Assembly: GCA_030601755.1 (NCBI GenBank)
Contig: JAUWBF010000021.1
Location: 1 to 46,915, forward strand
Source: Verrucomicrobiota bacterium
GTDB lineage: Bacteria; Verrucomicrobiota; Verrucomicrobiia; Opitutales; Opitutaceae
DNA: 46,915 bases
Reading direction: 5' to 3'
Positions 34,466-44,500 of the stretch are shown here, one piece after another. The notes below the pieces were generated by a model. It worked only from the letters and a program-made list of their open reading frames with translations, made no database searches and had not been told where the DNA came from. The translations under genes and the position numbers were made by a program. How positions within the stretch are numbered: position 1 is the stretch's first letter; every line of letters begins with the position of its first letter.

Positions 34466-35464
34466 ATGACGACGCGCGCTCCCATCGGTCAACGTGCCCT
34501 CACCTACCTCCTGCTTCTCGCCGGCGCGGTGCTGTTCGCGTTTCCGATGGTTTGGATGGTCTCGACCTCACTCAAGCCGCCGGAGCAGGCCGCAGCGGTG
34601 CCGCCGACGTTGTTGCCACGCGCACACTACGCCGAGATCGACGGACGCCGCGCCGAGGTGACGCTCGACCGCGAGCTGGCGGACCGGCCGGGCTGGTGGC
34701 AGGTGACGGCCAAGGACGGCGCCCGCGAGCGGCGCGAGTTGCCGCGCGAGCAGATCGACACGCGCATTGAGCCGCGCTGGGGCAACTACCCGGAGGCGCT
34801 GGACGAGATGGGCGCGGGACGCGTGGGCTTCGGCACGTTTTTGACCAACACCCTGATCGTCTGTGTGCTGGGCGTGGCGGGCACGGTGTTGTCCAACGCC
34901 ATGGTCGCCTACGGCTTCGCGCGGCTGAAGTGGCGGGGGCGCGACGCGTTTTTCGCGGTGACGCTCGCGACGATGATGGTGCCGGCGCCGGTGCTCATGG
35001 TGCCGCTCTACGGCGTCTTCAAGGAGCTGGGCTGGATCGGCACGCTGCTGCCGCTGTGGGTGCCGGCGTGGTTTGGCAGCGCGTTCAACATTTTCCTCAT
35101 GCGGCAGTTTTTCCGCACGCTGCCCGAGGAGATGAGCGAGGCCGCGCGCATCGACGGGGCGGGGGAGTGGACGATCTTCTGGCGGCTGGTGCTGCCGCTG
35201 AGCACGCCGGTCTTGGCGGTGGCGGCGCTGTTTCACTTCCTGTATGCGTGGAACGACTTTCTCGGACCGCTGCTCTACCTGACGCGCCAAGAAACCTTCA
35301 CGCTGGCCATCGCGTTGCAGAGCTACCAGACGCAGTCCGGCGGCGTGGAGTGGCCACTGCTGATGGCGGCGAGCGTGGTCACGGTGCTGCCGGTGATCGG
35401 GCTGTTCTTTTTGACGCAAAGGACCTTCATCCAAGGCATCGCGACGACCGGTTCAAAGGGGTAG
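34466..35464 (+). CDS. sugar ABC transporter permease (MalG-like) with an extra periplasmic segment
   Basis: A 332-residue MalG-type permease. Helix 1 is LLLLAGAVLFAFPMVWMVSTSLK; the permease domain runs from FLTNTLIVCVLGVAGT to the end, with the EAA loop EEMSEAARIDGAGEWTIFWRLVLP. Compared with the usual ~280 residues there is an insert of about 50 residues (~52-105; HYAEIDGRRAEVTLD...) between helix 1 and the WGNYPEAL motif, which should lie outside the membrane. It begins 3 bases after the previous stop and ends the transporter operon. Confidence 0.9.
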   Translation: MTTRAPIGQRALTYLLLLAGAVLFAFPMVWMVSTSLKPPEQAAAVPPTLLPRAHYAEIDGRRAEVTLDRELADRPGWWQVTAKDGARERRELPREQIDTRIEPRWGNYPEALDEMGAGRVGFGTFLTNTLIVCVLGVAGTVLSNAMVAYGFARLKWRGRDAFFAVTLATMMVPAPVLMVPLYGVFKELGWIGTLLPLWVPAWFGSAFNIFLMRQFFRTLPEEMSEAARIDGAGEWTIFWRLVLPLSTPVLAVAALFHFLYAWNDFLGPLLYLTRQETFTLAIALQSYQTQSGGVEWPLLMAASVVTVLPVIGLFFLTQRTFIQGIATTGSKG

Positions 35465-35483
35465 GGGAGGGCAAATTGGCTGC

Positions 35484-35512
35484 TTGACACCCCGCGCTCC
35501 GACCGGTGTGCT
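35484..35512 (+). promoter_or_regulatory. candidate promoter of rpsP
   Basis: A consensus -35 TTGACA (35484-35489), 17 bases, then TGTGCT (35507-35512) as a poor -10. It sits about 45 bases before the rpsP ATG, in the gap after the transporter operon. The -35 is strong and the -10 weak. Confidence 0.4.
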
Positions 35513-35556
35513 CTCCGTTTTTCCAAAAGAAACACCGCTCGAAACAACTTCCGTCC

Positions 35557-35817
35557 ATGGCTCTCAAAATCCGTCTTTCCCGCATCGGCTCCACTCACAA
35601 CCCGATCTACCACGTGGTTGTCGCCGAAGCCCGTTCCCGCCGCGATGGCCGCGCCACCGAGATCCTCGGCACCTACAATCCGCGCGCCAAGAAGGACTCC
35701 CTCGTCCTCGACACCGCCCGCGCCGACTACTGGGTCTCCAAGGGCGCCAAGCCCACCGACACCGCCAAGTCCCTCATCAAGGAGGCCAAGCAGGCCGCCG
35801 CCGCTCCGGCCGCCTGA
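35557..35817 (+). CDS. rpsP: 30S ribosomal protein S16
   Basis: An 86-residue S16: MALKIRLSRIGSTHNPIYHV, ARSRRDGRATEILGTYNPRA and ADYWVSKGAKPTDTAKSLI cover the conserved core; the Ala-rich end is typical. It binds the 5' domain of 16S rRNA. The start at 35557 is fixed by the family. It is followed by an intrinsic terminator, and the usual next gene rimM is absent. Confidence 0.97.
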   Translation: MALKIRLSRIGSTHNPIYHVVVAEARSRRDGRATEILGTYNPRAKKDSLVLDTARADYWVSKGAKPTDTAKSLIKEAKQAAAAPAA

Positions 35818-35846
35818 GTTCGCCGGTCGGTCAACGACTCTCCCTG

Positions 35847-35882
35847 AATCGCCCCGGCCTTGCCGCCAGGGCGATTTTTTTT
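35847..35882 (+). terminator. intrinsic terminator between rpsP and trmD
   Basis: An 8-bp stem (AATCGCCC / GGGCGATT, 35847-35854 with 35869-35876), a 14-base loop and a run of eight Ts (35875-35882). It should reduce trmD-rplS expression relative to rpsP or separate the units. Confidence 0.82.
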
Positions 35883-35905
35883 GGCCGCGTTTTTCGTTTC
35901 AACCC

Positions 35906-36604
35906 ATGCCGCTGCACATCGACGTCCTGACGCTCTTCCCCCGCATGCTGGAGGGATTCCTTTCCGAGAGCATCCTCGGCAAGGGCATCGAGCGCGGCCT
36001 CGTCAGCGTGCAGGTCCACGACCTGCGCCAGTGGTGCGTCGACAAGCACAAGACCGCGGACGACCGCCCCTTCGGCGGCGGTGCCGGCATGGTCATGAAG
36101 CCCGAACCGGTGTTCGCGGCCTTCGAGCAATTGCAGACGCCCGGTTGCCACCGCGTTTATCTGACGCCCGACGGCACGCCGTTTTCGGAACCGATCGCCC
36201 GCGAGTTTTCCGGCAAGCAGCACCTGATTCTGCTCAGCGGACACTACGAGGGCATCGACCAACGCATCCGCGATCACCTCATCGACCAGGAGGTCAGCAT
36301 CGGCGATTATGTGCTCACCAACGGCACCCTGCCGGCGGCCGTGGTCATCGACGCGTTGAGCCGATTTATCCCCGGTGTTCTCGGGGAAGAAAAGTCATTG
36401 ACGCACGAAAGTTTCACCGGCAAGTTGCTCGACTTTCCTCAATACACGCGTCCCGCCGAATTCCGCGGTATGGTAGTGCCGAAAGTCCTCCTTTCAGGCG
36501 ACCACTCCAAAGTCGAAGCCTGGCGAACCGCGCGGCAGATTGAGAAAACCCGCCAAGTCCGACCCGATTTATTTCAACAACACCGTCATGAATCCCATCA
36601 TTAA
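35906..36604 (+). CDS. trmD: tRNA (guanine-37-N1) methyltransferase
   Basis: A 232-residue TrmD, which methylates G37 of tRNAs with SAM. The SPOUT knot motifs are present: IDVLTLFPRMLEGF at the start, DDRPFGGGAGMVM, LILLSGHYEGIDQR and SIGDYVLTNGTLPAAVVIDA; the C-terminal domain has PQYTRPAEFRGM and PEVL-like PKVLLSGDH. The ATG at 35906 fits the family start, 23 bases after the terminator T-run. It overlaps rplS by 17 bases. Confidence 0.96.
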   Translation: MPLHIDVLTLFPRMLEGFLSESILGKGIERGLVSVQVHDLRQWCVDKHKTADDRPFGGGAGMVMKPEPVFAAFEQLQTPGCHRVYLTPDGTPFSEPIAREFSGKQHLILLSGHYEGIDQRIRDHLIDQEVSIGDYVLTNGTLPAAVVIDALSRFIPGVLGEEKSLTHESFTGKLLDFPQYTRPAEFRGMVVPKVLLSGDHSKVEAWRTARQIEKTRQVRPDLFQQHRHESHH

Positions 36605-36953
36605 AGAGATCACCGCTTCCCAGCTGAAGACCGACCTTCCTCCCTTCAAGGTGGGCGACGGCGTTCGCGTGCACACCAAGGTCCGCGAGGGTGACAAGGA
36701 GCGCATCCAGATTTTCTCCGGCATCGTCATCGCCCACAAGGGCACCGACATCTACGAGACCTTCACCGTCCGCAGCATCCGCTCCGGCGAGGGTGTCGAG
36801 CGCGTGTTCCCGGTGAACTCCCCGAACATTGCCAAGATCGAGATCGAGCGCGTCTCCGAGACCATGCGCGCCCGCCTCTACTACATCCGCAAGCGCACCG
36901 GCAAGGCCGCCATGGCCATCAAGGAAAAGCGCCTCGACGTCGCGACCAAGTAA
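36588..36953 (+). CDS. rplS: 50S ribosomal protein L19
   Basis: A 121-residue L19: FKVGDGVRVHTKVREGDKER, IQIFSGIVIAHKG, ETFTVRSIRSGEGVERVFPV, NSPNIAKIEIERVSETMRARLYY and LRxRxGKAA-like RKRTGKAAM are diagnostic. It starts 17 bases before the trmD stop, so translation is coupled. A strong terminator follows 30 bases after the stop. Confidence 0.97.
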   Translation: MNPIIKEITASQLKTDLPPFKVGDGVRVHTKVREGDKERIQIFSGIVIAHKGTDIYETFTVRSIRSGEGVERVFPVNSPNIAKIEIERVSETMRARLYYIRKRTGKAAMAIKEKRLDVATK

Positions 36954-36983
36954 ATCACTGGTTTACATCGAAAAAATTCACCG

Positions 36984-37013
36984 AACGGACCTCTCGCAGG
37001 TCCGTTTTTTTTT
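36984..37013 (+). terminator. intrinsic terminator after rplS
   Basis: A 9-bp stem (AACGGACCT / AGGTCCGTT, 36984-36992 with 36998-37006), a 5-base loop and nine Ts (37005-37013). Confidence 0.94.
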
Positions 37014-37040
37014 GGACTTCCCCGGCGTTTGCGTGCCCGC

Positions 37041-37069
37041 TTAACGTCAGCGGATTATTCATAGATATT
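37041..37069 (+). promoter_or_regulatory. candidate promoter of tkt
   Basis: TTAACG (37041-37046), 17 bases, GATATT (37064-37069); each box matches four of six consensus bases. Transcription would start about 15 bases before the tkt ATG, giving a very short leader without Shine-Dalgarno. Confidence 0.38.
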
Positions 37070-37091
37070 CCCTTCAATTTCCAACCAACCC

Positions 37092-39080
37092 ATGAAGCTC
37101 AATACTGACATCCTCGCCAAAGCCGCCGATCAGGCCCGTGGTCTCGCCATGGACGCCGTGCACAAGTGCTCCTCCGGGCACCTGGGCCTTCCCCTCGGCG
37201 CCGCTGAAGTCGGCGCGGCCCTTTACGGCGGCCTGCTTTCCCACAACCCCGATGAGCCCCGCTGGCTCAATCGCGATCGCTTCGTTCTCTCGGCCGGCCA
37301 CGGCTCCATGTTCATCTACAGCTGGCTGCACCTCTCCGGCTACGACCTCCCGCTCGAAGAGCTGAAGAACTTCCGCCAACTCCACTCCAAGACTCCCGGC
37401 CACCCCGAGTTCCACGAGACCCCCGGCGTCGAGTGCACCACCGGTCCCCTCGGTCAGGGCATCGCCAACGCCGTCGGCTTCGCCGTCTCCGGCAAGATGG
37501 CCGCCGCCCGCTTCAACACCGCCGAGCACACCATCTTCGACAGCCACGTCATCGCCCTCGCCGGCGACGGTTGCATGCAGGAAGGCGTCGCTCTCGAGGC
37601 CATTTCCTTCGCCGCCCACCAGAAGCTCGACAACCTTATCGTCATCTTCGACTCCAACGACGTCACCCTCGACGCCATGGCCGACAAGTCCCAGGAGGAC
37701 GACTTCTTCAAGCGCTTCAAGGCCCTCGGCTGGGACGTCCAGCAGATCAACGGCCACGACCTCAACGCCATTGCGAAGGCCGTCAACAAGGCCAAGAAGG
37801 CCACCTCCGGCAAGCCCCAGCTGATCATCTCCAAGACCATCATCGCCAAGGGTATTCCCGAGGTCGCCGGCACCTCCAAGGGCCACGGCGAAGGCGGCGC
37901 CAAGTTCATCGATGCCGCCCGCGCCGGCCTCGGCCTGCCCGCCGACCAGCACTTCTACATCAGCGATGACGTGAAGGCCCACTTCGCCGGCGTGAAGAAG
38001 AAGCACGTCTCGGCCTACAAGAAGTGGCTCAAGACCTACGACGCCTGGAAGGCCGCCAACCCCGACAAGGCCGCCCTCCTCGAGTCCCGCGACGCCAAGG
38101 TCTCCGCCGAGGAACTGCTCGCGGTCATTCCGAACTTCCCCGAGGACGCCAAGCTCGCCACCCGCGCCGCCGGTCAGAAGGTTCTCCAGCCCATCGCCGA
38201 AAAACTCCCGCTCGTCATCGGCGGCTCGGCCGACCTCTACGGCTCGACCCTCAACTACATCGCCTCCGACAAGGACTACGAGCCGGCCAATCTCACCGGC
38301 CGCAACATCCGCTTCGGCATCCGCGAGCACGCCATGGCCTCGATCGCCAACGGCCTCGCCTACGACGGCATCTTCCATCCCTCGGTCGCCACCTTCCTGG
38401 TGTTCGCCGACTACAGCCGTCCCCCGATGCGCCTCGCCTCGCTGGCCGGTCTGCCCGTCGTCTACATCTACACCCACGACTCTGTCGGTGTCGGCGAGGA
38501 CGGTCCGACCCACCAGCCCGTCGAGACCGTGTCCGGTCTGCGCGTCATCCCCAACCTCGACGTCATCCGTCCCGGTGATCCCGAGGAGGCCGCCGGCGCC
38601 TACGCCGCCGCCTTCTCCCGCAAGTGCGGCCCGACCCTGCTCTCGCTCTCCCGCCAGGCCATGCCGATCCTCAACGAGATCCCCGTGGCCGTCCGTCGCG
38701 AAGGCGTGCTCAAGGGCGGCTACATCGCCGTCAAGGAGACCGCCGAGCTGACCCACATCCTCTTGGCCACCGGCTCTGAGCTCAACCTCGCCGTCTCCGC
38801 CGCCAAGCAGCTCGGTGCCGGCGTCCGCGTCGTCTCGATGCCCTGCTTCGAGCGCTTCGCCCGTCAGTCCGCCGAATACAAGGAGTCCGTGCTCCCCGCC
38901 GCCTGCCGCAAGCGCGTCGCCATCGAGGCCGGCGTCACCGGGCTGTGGTATCAATTCGTCGGACTCGACGGCAAGGTGATCGGCATCGACCGCTTCGGCA
39001 TCAGCGCCCCCGGCGGCACCGTGATGAAGGAACTCGGCATCACCGCCGAGGCCGTCGTCGCCGCCGCGCAGTCGCTCTGA
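37092..39080 (+). CDS. tkt: transketolase
   Basis: A 662-residue transketolase of full length. The N-terminal domain carries the thiamine diphosphate motif GDGCMQEG (from 158) through SNDVTLD (from 188). Other landmarks are [48 protein letters not shown] and [18 protein letters not shown]. It moves two-carbon units in the pentose phosphate pathway and needs Mg2+. It is a single-gene unit bounded by terminators on both sides. Codon use is strongly C-ending, fitting high expression. Confidence 0.97.
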   Translation: MKLNTDILAKAADQARGLAMDAVHKCSSGHLGLPLGAAEVGAALYGGLLSHNPDEPRWLNRDRFVLSAGHGSMFIYSWLHLSGYDLPLEELKNFRQLHSKTPGHPEFHETPGVECTTGPLGQGIANAVGFAVSGKMAAARFNTAEHTIFDSHVIALAGDGCMQEGVALEAISFAAHQKLDNLIVIFDSNDVTLDAMADKSQEDDFFKRFKALGWDVQQINGHDLNAIAKAVNKAKKATSGKPQLIISKTIIAKGIPEVAGTSKGHGEGGAKFIDAARAGLGLPADQHFYISDDVKAHFAGVKKKHVSAYKKWLKTYDAWKAANPDKAALLESRDAKVSAEELLAVIPNFPEDAKLATRAAGQKVLQPIAEKLPLVIGGSADLYGSTLNYIASDKDYEPANLTGRNIRFGIREHAMASIANGLAYDGIFHPSVATFLVFADYSRPPMRLASLAGLPVVYIYTHDSVGVGEDGPTHQPVETVSGLRVIPNLDVIRPGDPEEAAGAYAAAFSRKCGPTLLSLSRQAMPILNEIPVAVRREGVLKGGYIAVKETAELTHILLATGSELNLAVSAAKQLGAGVRVVSMPCFERFARQSAEYKESVLPAACRKRVAIEAGVTGLWYQFVGLDGKVIGIDRFGISAPGGTVMKELGITAEAVVAAAQSL

Positions 39081-39102
39081 TTCGGTTTAGAATTCGTTCT
39101 TC

Positions 39103-39139
39103 AAAAGCCGGTTCCCGCAACAGGGGGCCGGCTTTTTTT
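39103..39139 (+). terminator. intrinsic terminator after tkt
   Basis: An AAAAGCCGG / CCGGCTTTT stem (39103-39111 with 39128-39136), extended inside by further pairs including two G-T pairs, ending in seven Ts, 23 bases after the tkt stop. Confidence 0.92.
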
Positions 39140-39187
39140 GCGTTCTCGATTTGAGACCGACGTCTGAACGTGCATCCATTCGGGCCT

Positions 39188-39664
39188 ATGAAGACCAACA
39201 TCGGACTCCCCGCCAAAGCCCGCGAACAGACCGCCGCAATCCTGTCCAAGCTGCTCGCCGACGAGCACGTGCTCTACGTCAAGACCCGCAACTTCCACTG
39301 GAACGTCACCGGTCCCCACTTCAGCGCCCTGCACGCCCTCTTTGAGGAGCAATACAACGCGCTTGCCGAGACCATCGACGAGATCGCCGAGCGCATCCGC
39401 GCCCTCGGCGAGTATGCGCCCGGCTCCATGAAGGAGTTCTCCAAGCTCGCCCGCCTCAAGGAAGCGTCCGGCGGCGCGCTCGCCGATACCAAGATGCTGG
39501 CCGCCTTGCTCGCCGACCACGAAGCGATCATTCGTCAGCTTCGCGCCGACCTCACCGTGACCGGCGACAAACTCGGCGACGAAGGCACGACCGACTTCCT
39601 GACCTCGCTGATGGAGTCGCACGAAAAGACCGCCTGGATGCTGCGCGCCACGCTTGGTGGCTGA
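39188..39664 (+). CDS. dps: Dps ferritin-like DNA-binding protein
   Basis: A 158-residue Dps. The inter-subunit ferroxidase residues are in register with known Dps: H37 (NFHWNV), H49, D64 and E68, spaced 12, 15 and 4 as in E. coli Dps. GPHFSALHALFEEQYNALAE and IDEIAERIRALG are typical. It oxidises and stores iron with peroxide and protects DNA. The N-terminus is short, without the basic tail of E. coli Dps. It lies alone, 48 bases after the tkt terminator. Confidence 0.95.
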   Translation: MKTNIGLPAKAREQTAAILSKLLADEHVLYVKTRNFHWNVTGPHFSALHALFEEQYNALAETIDEIAERIRALGEYAPGSMKEFSKLARLKEASGGALADTKMLAALLADHEAIIRQLRADLTVTGDKLGDEGTTDFLTSLMESHEKTAWMLRATLGG

Positions 39665-39750
39665 GCGGCGATCCACGTTCCCGTTCTGATGGGGCGGGCG
39701 ATTGCGACGAGGTGGGCGTTGTTCTTCCGGACAGCGCTCATTTTTTGTCC

Positions 39751-39778
39751 TTGTGCTTCTAATTAGGACCCTAATGAT
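39751..39778 (+). promoter_or_regulatory. candidate promoter with operator for the marR-RND operon
   Basis: TTGTGC (39751-39756), 16 bases, AATGAT (39773-39778). The spacer contains a 6-bp palindrome ATTAGG-AC-CCTAAT (39762-39775), a plausible MarR operator placed to block RNA polymerase. The surrounding 70 bases are AT-rich compared with the rest of the window. Confidence 0.5.
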
Positions 39779-39828
39779 TAGCCTCCTTATTTGTTTAGCT
39801 GGCAATTTGTTCAACTTAACTAAGACGC

Positions 39829-40386
39829 ATGACCCGCATTTTGCTCAAGGAGCTGCCACGTTATGAGTGCCTCGCCGAGGCGGCTCAGCAGTTTCCCGAT
39901 CTGGACCCGACCACCTGCGAGGCCTTTCTGCACTTGATTCGTGCGGGTGATGACCTGTGGCGAAGCATGGGAAACCACTTCACCGAGCACGGCATCACCC
40001 AGGGGCGGTTCATGATCATGATGCTCCTGTTGGACAAGAAGCACGGCGGATGCCCCCGAGCGCGCACGCCGGCCGAGCTGGCCGATTGCGCGCAGGTTTC
40101 GCGGGCGACCATCACCGGCCTGCTCGACACCCTGGAGCGCGACGGCTTTGTGCGACGCGAACCCGACGCCAATGATCGTCGCATGGTCACCGTGAATCTC
40201 ACCAAGCGCGGCGAGGACTTCATGCACGAGCTGTTGCCGCGTCACTTCCGGCTGATTTCCGCGCTCATGACCGGACTCAACCCCACCGAGTGCAAGACCC
40301 TCGTGCGCCTCCTTGCCAAGGTCATCGCCACCGTCGGCGAGCGCGAGGGTAAGTCCCCTGCGGCCGGCTCCTCCTGCAACATCTGA
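39829..40386 (+). CDS. MarR-family regulator of the RND efflux operon
   Basis: A 185-residue MarR-type regulator. The winged helix spans about residues 78-130: RTPAELADCAQVSRATITGLLDTLERDGFV and the wing EPDANDRRMVTVNLTKRG. N- and C-terminal helices (20-60 and 135-175) should form the dimer. It lies 22 bases upstream of the efflux adaptor gene and probably represses the operon until a drug-like ligand binds; this is inferred from layout. Several cysteines (14, 30, 75, 87) leave redox sensing possible. Confidence 0.9.
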   Translation: MTRILLKELPRYECLAEAAQQFPDLDPTTCEAFLHLIRAGDDLWRSMGNHFTEHGITQGRFMIMMLLLDKKHGGCPRARTPAELADCAQVSRATITGLLDTLERDGFVRREPDANDRRMVTVNLTKRGEDFMHELLPRHFRLISALMTGLNPTECKTLVRLLAKVIATVGEREGKSPAAGSSCNI

Positions 40387-40408
40387 GTTTCAACCAACGT
40401 CCAACATC

Positions 40409-41536
40409 ATGTCCAACAAAGCTCGTTTCATCACCTTCTCGCTGGTGGGTTTGCTCGCCCTCATCGGCCTGCTGGTCGGCATCAAGGCCTTTCAGATCAA
40501 AAGCATGATCGCCGCCGGCGAAGCCATGGTCATGCCGCCCACCTCGGTCGCCACCGGCGTCGCCGAGAAGCAAAACTGGCAGCCCACGCTTTCCGCCATC
40601 GGCACCGTGACCGCCGTGCAGGGCGTGACTCTCAGCACGGAGTCCTCGGGCCTGGTCAAGGCCATCAGCTTCGAGTCAGGCGCTCACGTCGAGGAGGGCG
40701 ACGTGCTCGTCGAGCTCGACAGCTCCACCGAGCAGGCGCAGCTCCGCGCCGCCGAGGCCACCGCCGAGCTCGCCGAAATCAACCTTCGCCGCGCCAAGGA
40801 ACTCCGCGGCAACAACACCATCTCCCAGTCCGACCTCGACTCCGCCGACTCGCAGGCGAAGAAGGCCGCCGCCGACGTCGACAACCTTCGCGCGCTCATC
40901 GCCAAGAAGACCCTGCGCGCGCCCTTTTCCGGACGCCTCGGCATCCGTCAGGTCAACCTCGGCCAATACCTCAACGCCGGCACGCCCATCGTCGGCCTCC
41001 AGTCGATGGATCCCGTCTACGTGAGCTTCCGCCTGCCCCAGCAGGAGATCGCCGGCATCGAGCCCGGCCTTGAGGTGCGCGTCGCCGCCGATGTCCGCCC
41101 GGGCGAACCCTTCCCCGGCAAGATCACCGCGCTTGCCTCCGAGATCGACGAGGCCACCCGCAACATCGAGGTGCAGGCCACGCTGCCCAACCCCGACGGC
41201 GTCCTCCGCCCGGGCATGTTTGTGAACGTCAGCGTGCTGAAGTCGCAGGACCGCCCCCTGCTCGTCGTGCCCGCCACCGCCATCCTCTACGCTTCCTACG
41301 GCAACTCCGTCTATGTCGTCGAGAAGGCCAAGGAGGGCGACGGCCTTGTCGCCCAGCAAAAGATCGTGCGCCTCGGAGAGTCCCGCGGCGATTTCGTCGA
41401 GGTCGTCTCCGGCCTTGAGGAGGGCGACGAGGTCGTGACCGACGGCGCCTTCAAACTGCGTCCCGGCGCCCCCGTGGCCGTCAATAACGACCGCGCCCTC
41501 AAGCCCGAGCTCAATCCCACGCCCGAGAACACTTGA
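40409..41536 (+). CDS. RND efflux periplasmic adaptor (membrane fusion protein)
   Basis: A 375-residue membrane fusion protein. The N-terminal helix (~6-26) anchors it in the inner membrane. The lipoyl half-motifs GTVTAVQGVTLSTESSGLV and GAHVEEGDVLVELD flank a short helical hairpin (~110-160), followed by KTLRAPFSGRLGIRQVNLGQ, a beta-barrel (PVYVSFRLPQQEI) and the membrane-proximal domain to the end. It bridges the pump and the outer-membrane channel. ATG 40409 is chosen because it starts the anchor helix; upstream in-frame codons overlap marR. Its stop region overlaps a TTG that could start the pump gene. Confidence 0.94.
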   Translation: MSNKARFITFSLVGLLALIGLLVGIKAFQIKSMIAAGEAMVMPPTSVATGVAEKQNWQPTLSAIGTVTAVQGVTLSTESSGLVKAISFESGAHVEEGDVLVELDSSTEQAQLRAAEATAELAEINLRRAKELRGNNTISQSDLDSADSQAKKAAADVDNLRALIAKKTLRAPFSGRLGIRQVNLGQYLNAGTPIVGLQSMDPVYVSFRLPQQEIAGIEPGLEVRVAADVRPGEPFPGKITALASEIDEATRNIEVQATLPNPDGVLRPGMFVNVSVLKSQDRPLLVVPATAILYASYGNSVYVVEKAKEGDGLVAQQKIVRLGESRGDFVEVVSGLEEGDEVVTDGAFKLRPGAPVAVNNDRALKPELNPTPENT

Positions 41537-41556
41537 GCGACCGCTCCCCGCCAGCC

Positions 41557-44500
41557 ATGACCACCTTAAAGTCCGCCTTCACGGACATCTTCATCCGCCG
41601 CCCGGTCCTCGCGATCGTGGTGAACCTCGTGATCATCATCGCGGGCATACAGGCCTACAACACGCTGAGCGTGCGCCAGTATCCCCGCAACGAGAACGCG
41701 GTCATCACCATCACCACCGCCTACATCGGCGCCAACGCCGAGCTCGTGCGCGGCTACATCACCACGCCGATGGAGCGCGTCGTCGCCTCCGCCGACGGCA
41801 TCGACTACATCGAGTCCACCAGCGCCCAGGGCCTGTCCACCATCAAGGCGTATCTGAAGCTCAACTACGACGGCAACAAGGCCCTCGCCGAGATCAGCAC
41901 CAAGGTCGACCAGGTCCGCGGCGACCTGCCGCCCGAGTCAGAGGTGCCCGTGCTCTCCATCGAGACGGCTGACTCGCAGCTCGCCGCCGCCTACCTGCGC
42001 TTCACCGCCGACACGCTCAAGGAAAACGAGGTCACCGACTACCTGGTGCGCGTCGTGCAGCCCCGCCTCAGCGCCGTTCCCGGCGTGCAGCGCGCCGAGA
42101 TCCTCGGCGCCCGCACCTTCGCGATGCGCGTCTGGCTCAAGCCCGACCGCATGGCCTCCGTCGGCATCAGCCCCACGGAGGTCCGCGCCGCGCTCGCCGC
42201 CAACAACTACCTGTCCGCCGTCGGCCAGACCAAGGGCAACCTGATCTCGGTCAACCTCACCGCCAACACCGACCTGCGCACCATCGAGGACTTCCGCCGG
42301 CTCGTCATCCGCGAGCAGAACGGCGCCATTGTCCGCCTCGACGACATCGCCGACGTCGTGCTTGGCGCCGAGAACTACGATGTCGACGTGCGCTTCACCG
42401 GCCAGCCCTCCGTCTTCATGGGCGTGTGGGTGCTGCCCAACGCCAACTCGCTCGACGTCATTCGCGGCATCCGCGCCGAGATGGAGGCCCTGCAAAAGGA
42501 CCTGCCCGTCGGCATGGAGGCCGGCATCGCCTACGACTCCACCCGCTACATCGAGGACGCCATCAGCGAGGTTTACCACACCCTTGCCGAGACGCTGCTC
42601 ATCGTCGTCGTGGTGATCTTCCTGTTCCTCGGCTCGTTCCGCTCGGTGATCGTGCCCGTCATCGCCATCCCCATCTCGCTCATCGGCGCGGTGTTTCTCA
42701 TGCAGGCATTCGGCTTCACCATCAACCTGCTGACGCTGCTCGCCATCGTGCTCTCCGTCGGTCTGGTGGTCGACGACGCCATCGTCGTCGTGGAGAACGT
42801 CGAGCGCCACCTCGGCGAGGGGCAAAAGCCTATCGACGCCGCCCTCATGGCCGCGCGCGAACTGGTCGGCCCGATCATCGCCATGACCATCACGCTCGCC
42901 GCGGTTTACACGCCGATCGGTCTGCAGGGCGGTCTCACCGGCGCGTTCTTCCGTGAGTTCGCCTTTACGCTCGCCGGCGCCGTCATGATCTCCGGCGTGG
43001 TCGCCCTGACGCTCTCGCCCATGTTGTCCTCGCGTCTGCTGCGCACCAACGAGAGCGAGCGCGGCTTCGCCGGCAAGGTCACCCACGGCTTCGAGTGGGT
43101 GAAGCGCAAATACTCCGTCTGGCTCGACGCCGCGCTCTCGGCGCGCCCCATGGTCTACGTCGTGTGGATCGTGCTGTCGCTGCTGACGATCCCGCTCTTC
43201 CAGTTCTCGCCGCGCGAACTCGCGCCGGCCGAGGACCAGGGCTACATCATCGGCATCGTCGAGACGCCGCCCAACTCGACCCTCGAGCAGACCGTGCACT
43301 CGACCAAGCAGATGTTCGACGTGTTCAAGTCCATCCCCGAGTTCGGCTTCAGCTTCCAGCTAACCCAGCCGACCTTCGCCATCGGCGGCATGGTCCTCAA
43401 ACCCTGGAGCGAACGCGAGCGCACCGCCGGGCAGATCACGCCCGAGGTGCAGGCCGGCGTGTCCCAGATTCCCGGCGTCAACGCCTTCATGGTCAGCCGC
43501 CCCGCGCTGCCCAGCGGCGGCCAGTTCCCCGTCGAGTTCGTGGTGGCCTCCACCGCCGACTCGGCCCAGGTGCTCGCCTTCGCCCGCCAGATCCAGCAGA
43601 AGGCCATGGAGAGCGGCCTGTTCGCCTTCCCGCCGCTCATCGACGTGAAGTATGACCAGCCGCAGTCCGAGATCGTGATCGACCGCGACAAGGTCGCCGC
43701 GCTCGGCCTCGACCTGCGCACCATCGGCCAGGACATCTCCGCGGCCATCGGCGGCAACTACGTCAACCGCTTCAGCATCGAGGGCCGCAGCTACAAGGTC
43801 GTGCCCCAGGTCGAGCGCGTCGACCGCCTCACGCCCGACCAGCTCGGCGACATCTACGTCACCGGCCCCGGCGGCACCCTTGTGCCCCTGCGCACCGTCG
43901 CCACCATCAAGGAGACCGTGCAGCCGCGCTCGCTCAACCGCTTCCAGCAGCTCAACGCCGTGAAGATCTCCGGCGTCACCATTCGTTCGCTCGACGAGGC
44001 GCTCACGTTCCTCGAGACCACCGCCCGCGAGATCCTGCCCGCCGGCTACGTCGTCGACTACTCCGGCGAGTCGCGACAGCTCCGCAAGGAAGGCGGCAGC
44101 GGCGGCTTCCTCGTGATGCTGCTGCTCTCCTCGACGCTGATTTTCCTGGTGCTCGCGGCGCAGTTCAACTCGTTCCGAGATCCGCTGATCATCCTCTTCG
44201 GTTCGGTGCCGCTGGCCATGTTCGGCGCGCTGATCTTCACCTTCCTCAAGCTGCCCAATCCGAACCTGCCGTTCTTCACCAACGGCTGGACGACCACGCT
44301 CAACATCTACGCGCAGGTCGGTCTCGTGACCTTGGTCGGCCTGATCGCCAAGAACGGCATCCTTATCGTGGAGTTCGCCAACGAGCTCCAGCGCAACGGC
44401 CATTCCAAGCTCGACGCGGTGCGCGAGGCCTCGCTCACCCGCTTCCGCCCGATCATGATGACCAGCTTCGCCACCGTCTTCGGTCACTTCCCGCTCACGC

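Noticed and set aside
37074-38954. 626-codon reverse frame over tkt
   Set aside because: Antisense shadow; transketolase motifs are complete on the plus strand.
39690-39767. Small ATG frame between dps and marR
   Set aside because: Only 25 codons, no ribosome binding site, overlaps the candidate promoter and operator.
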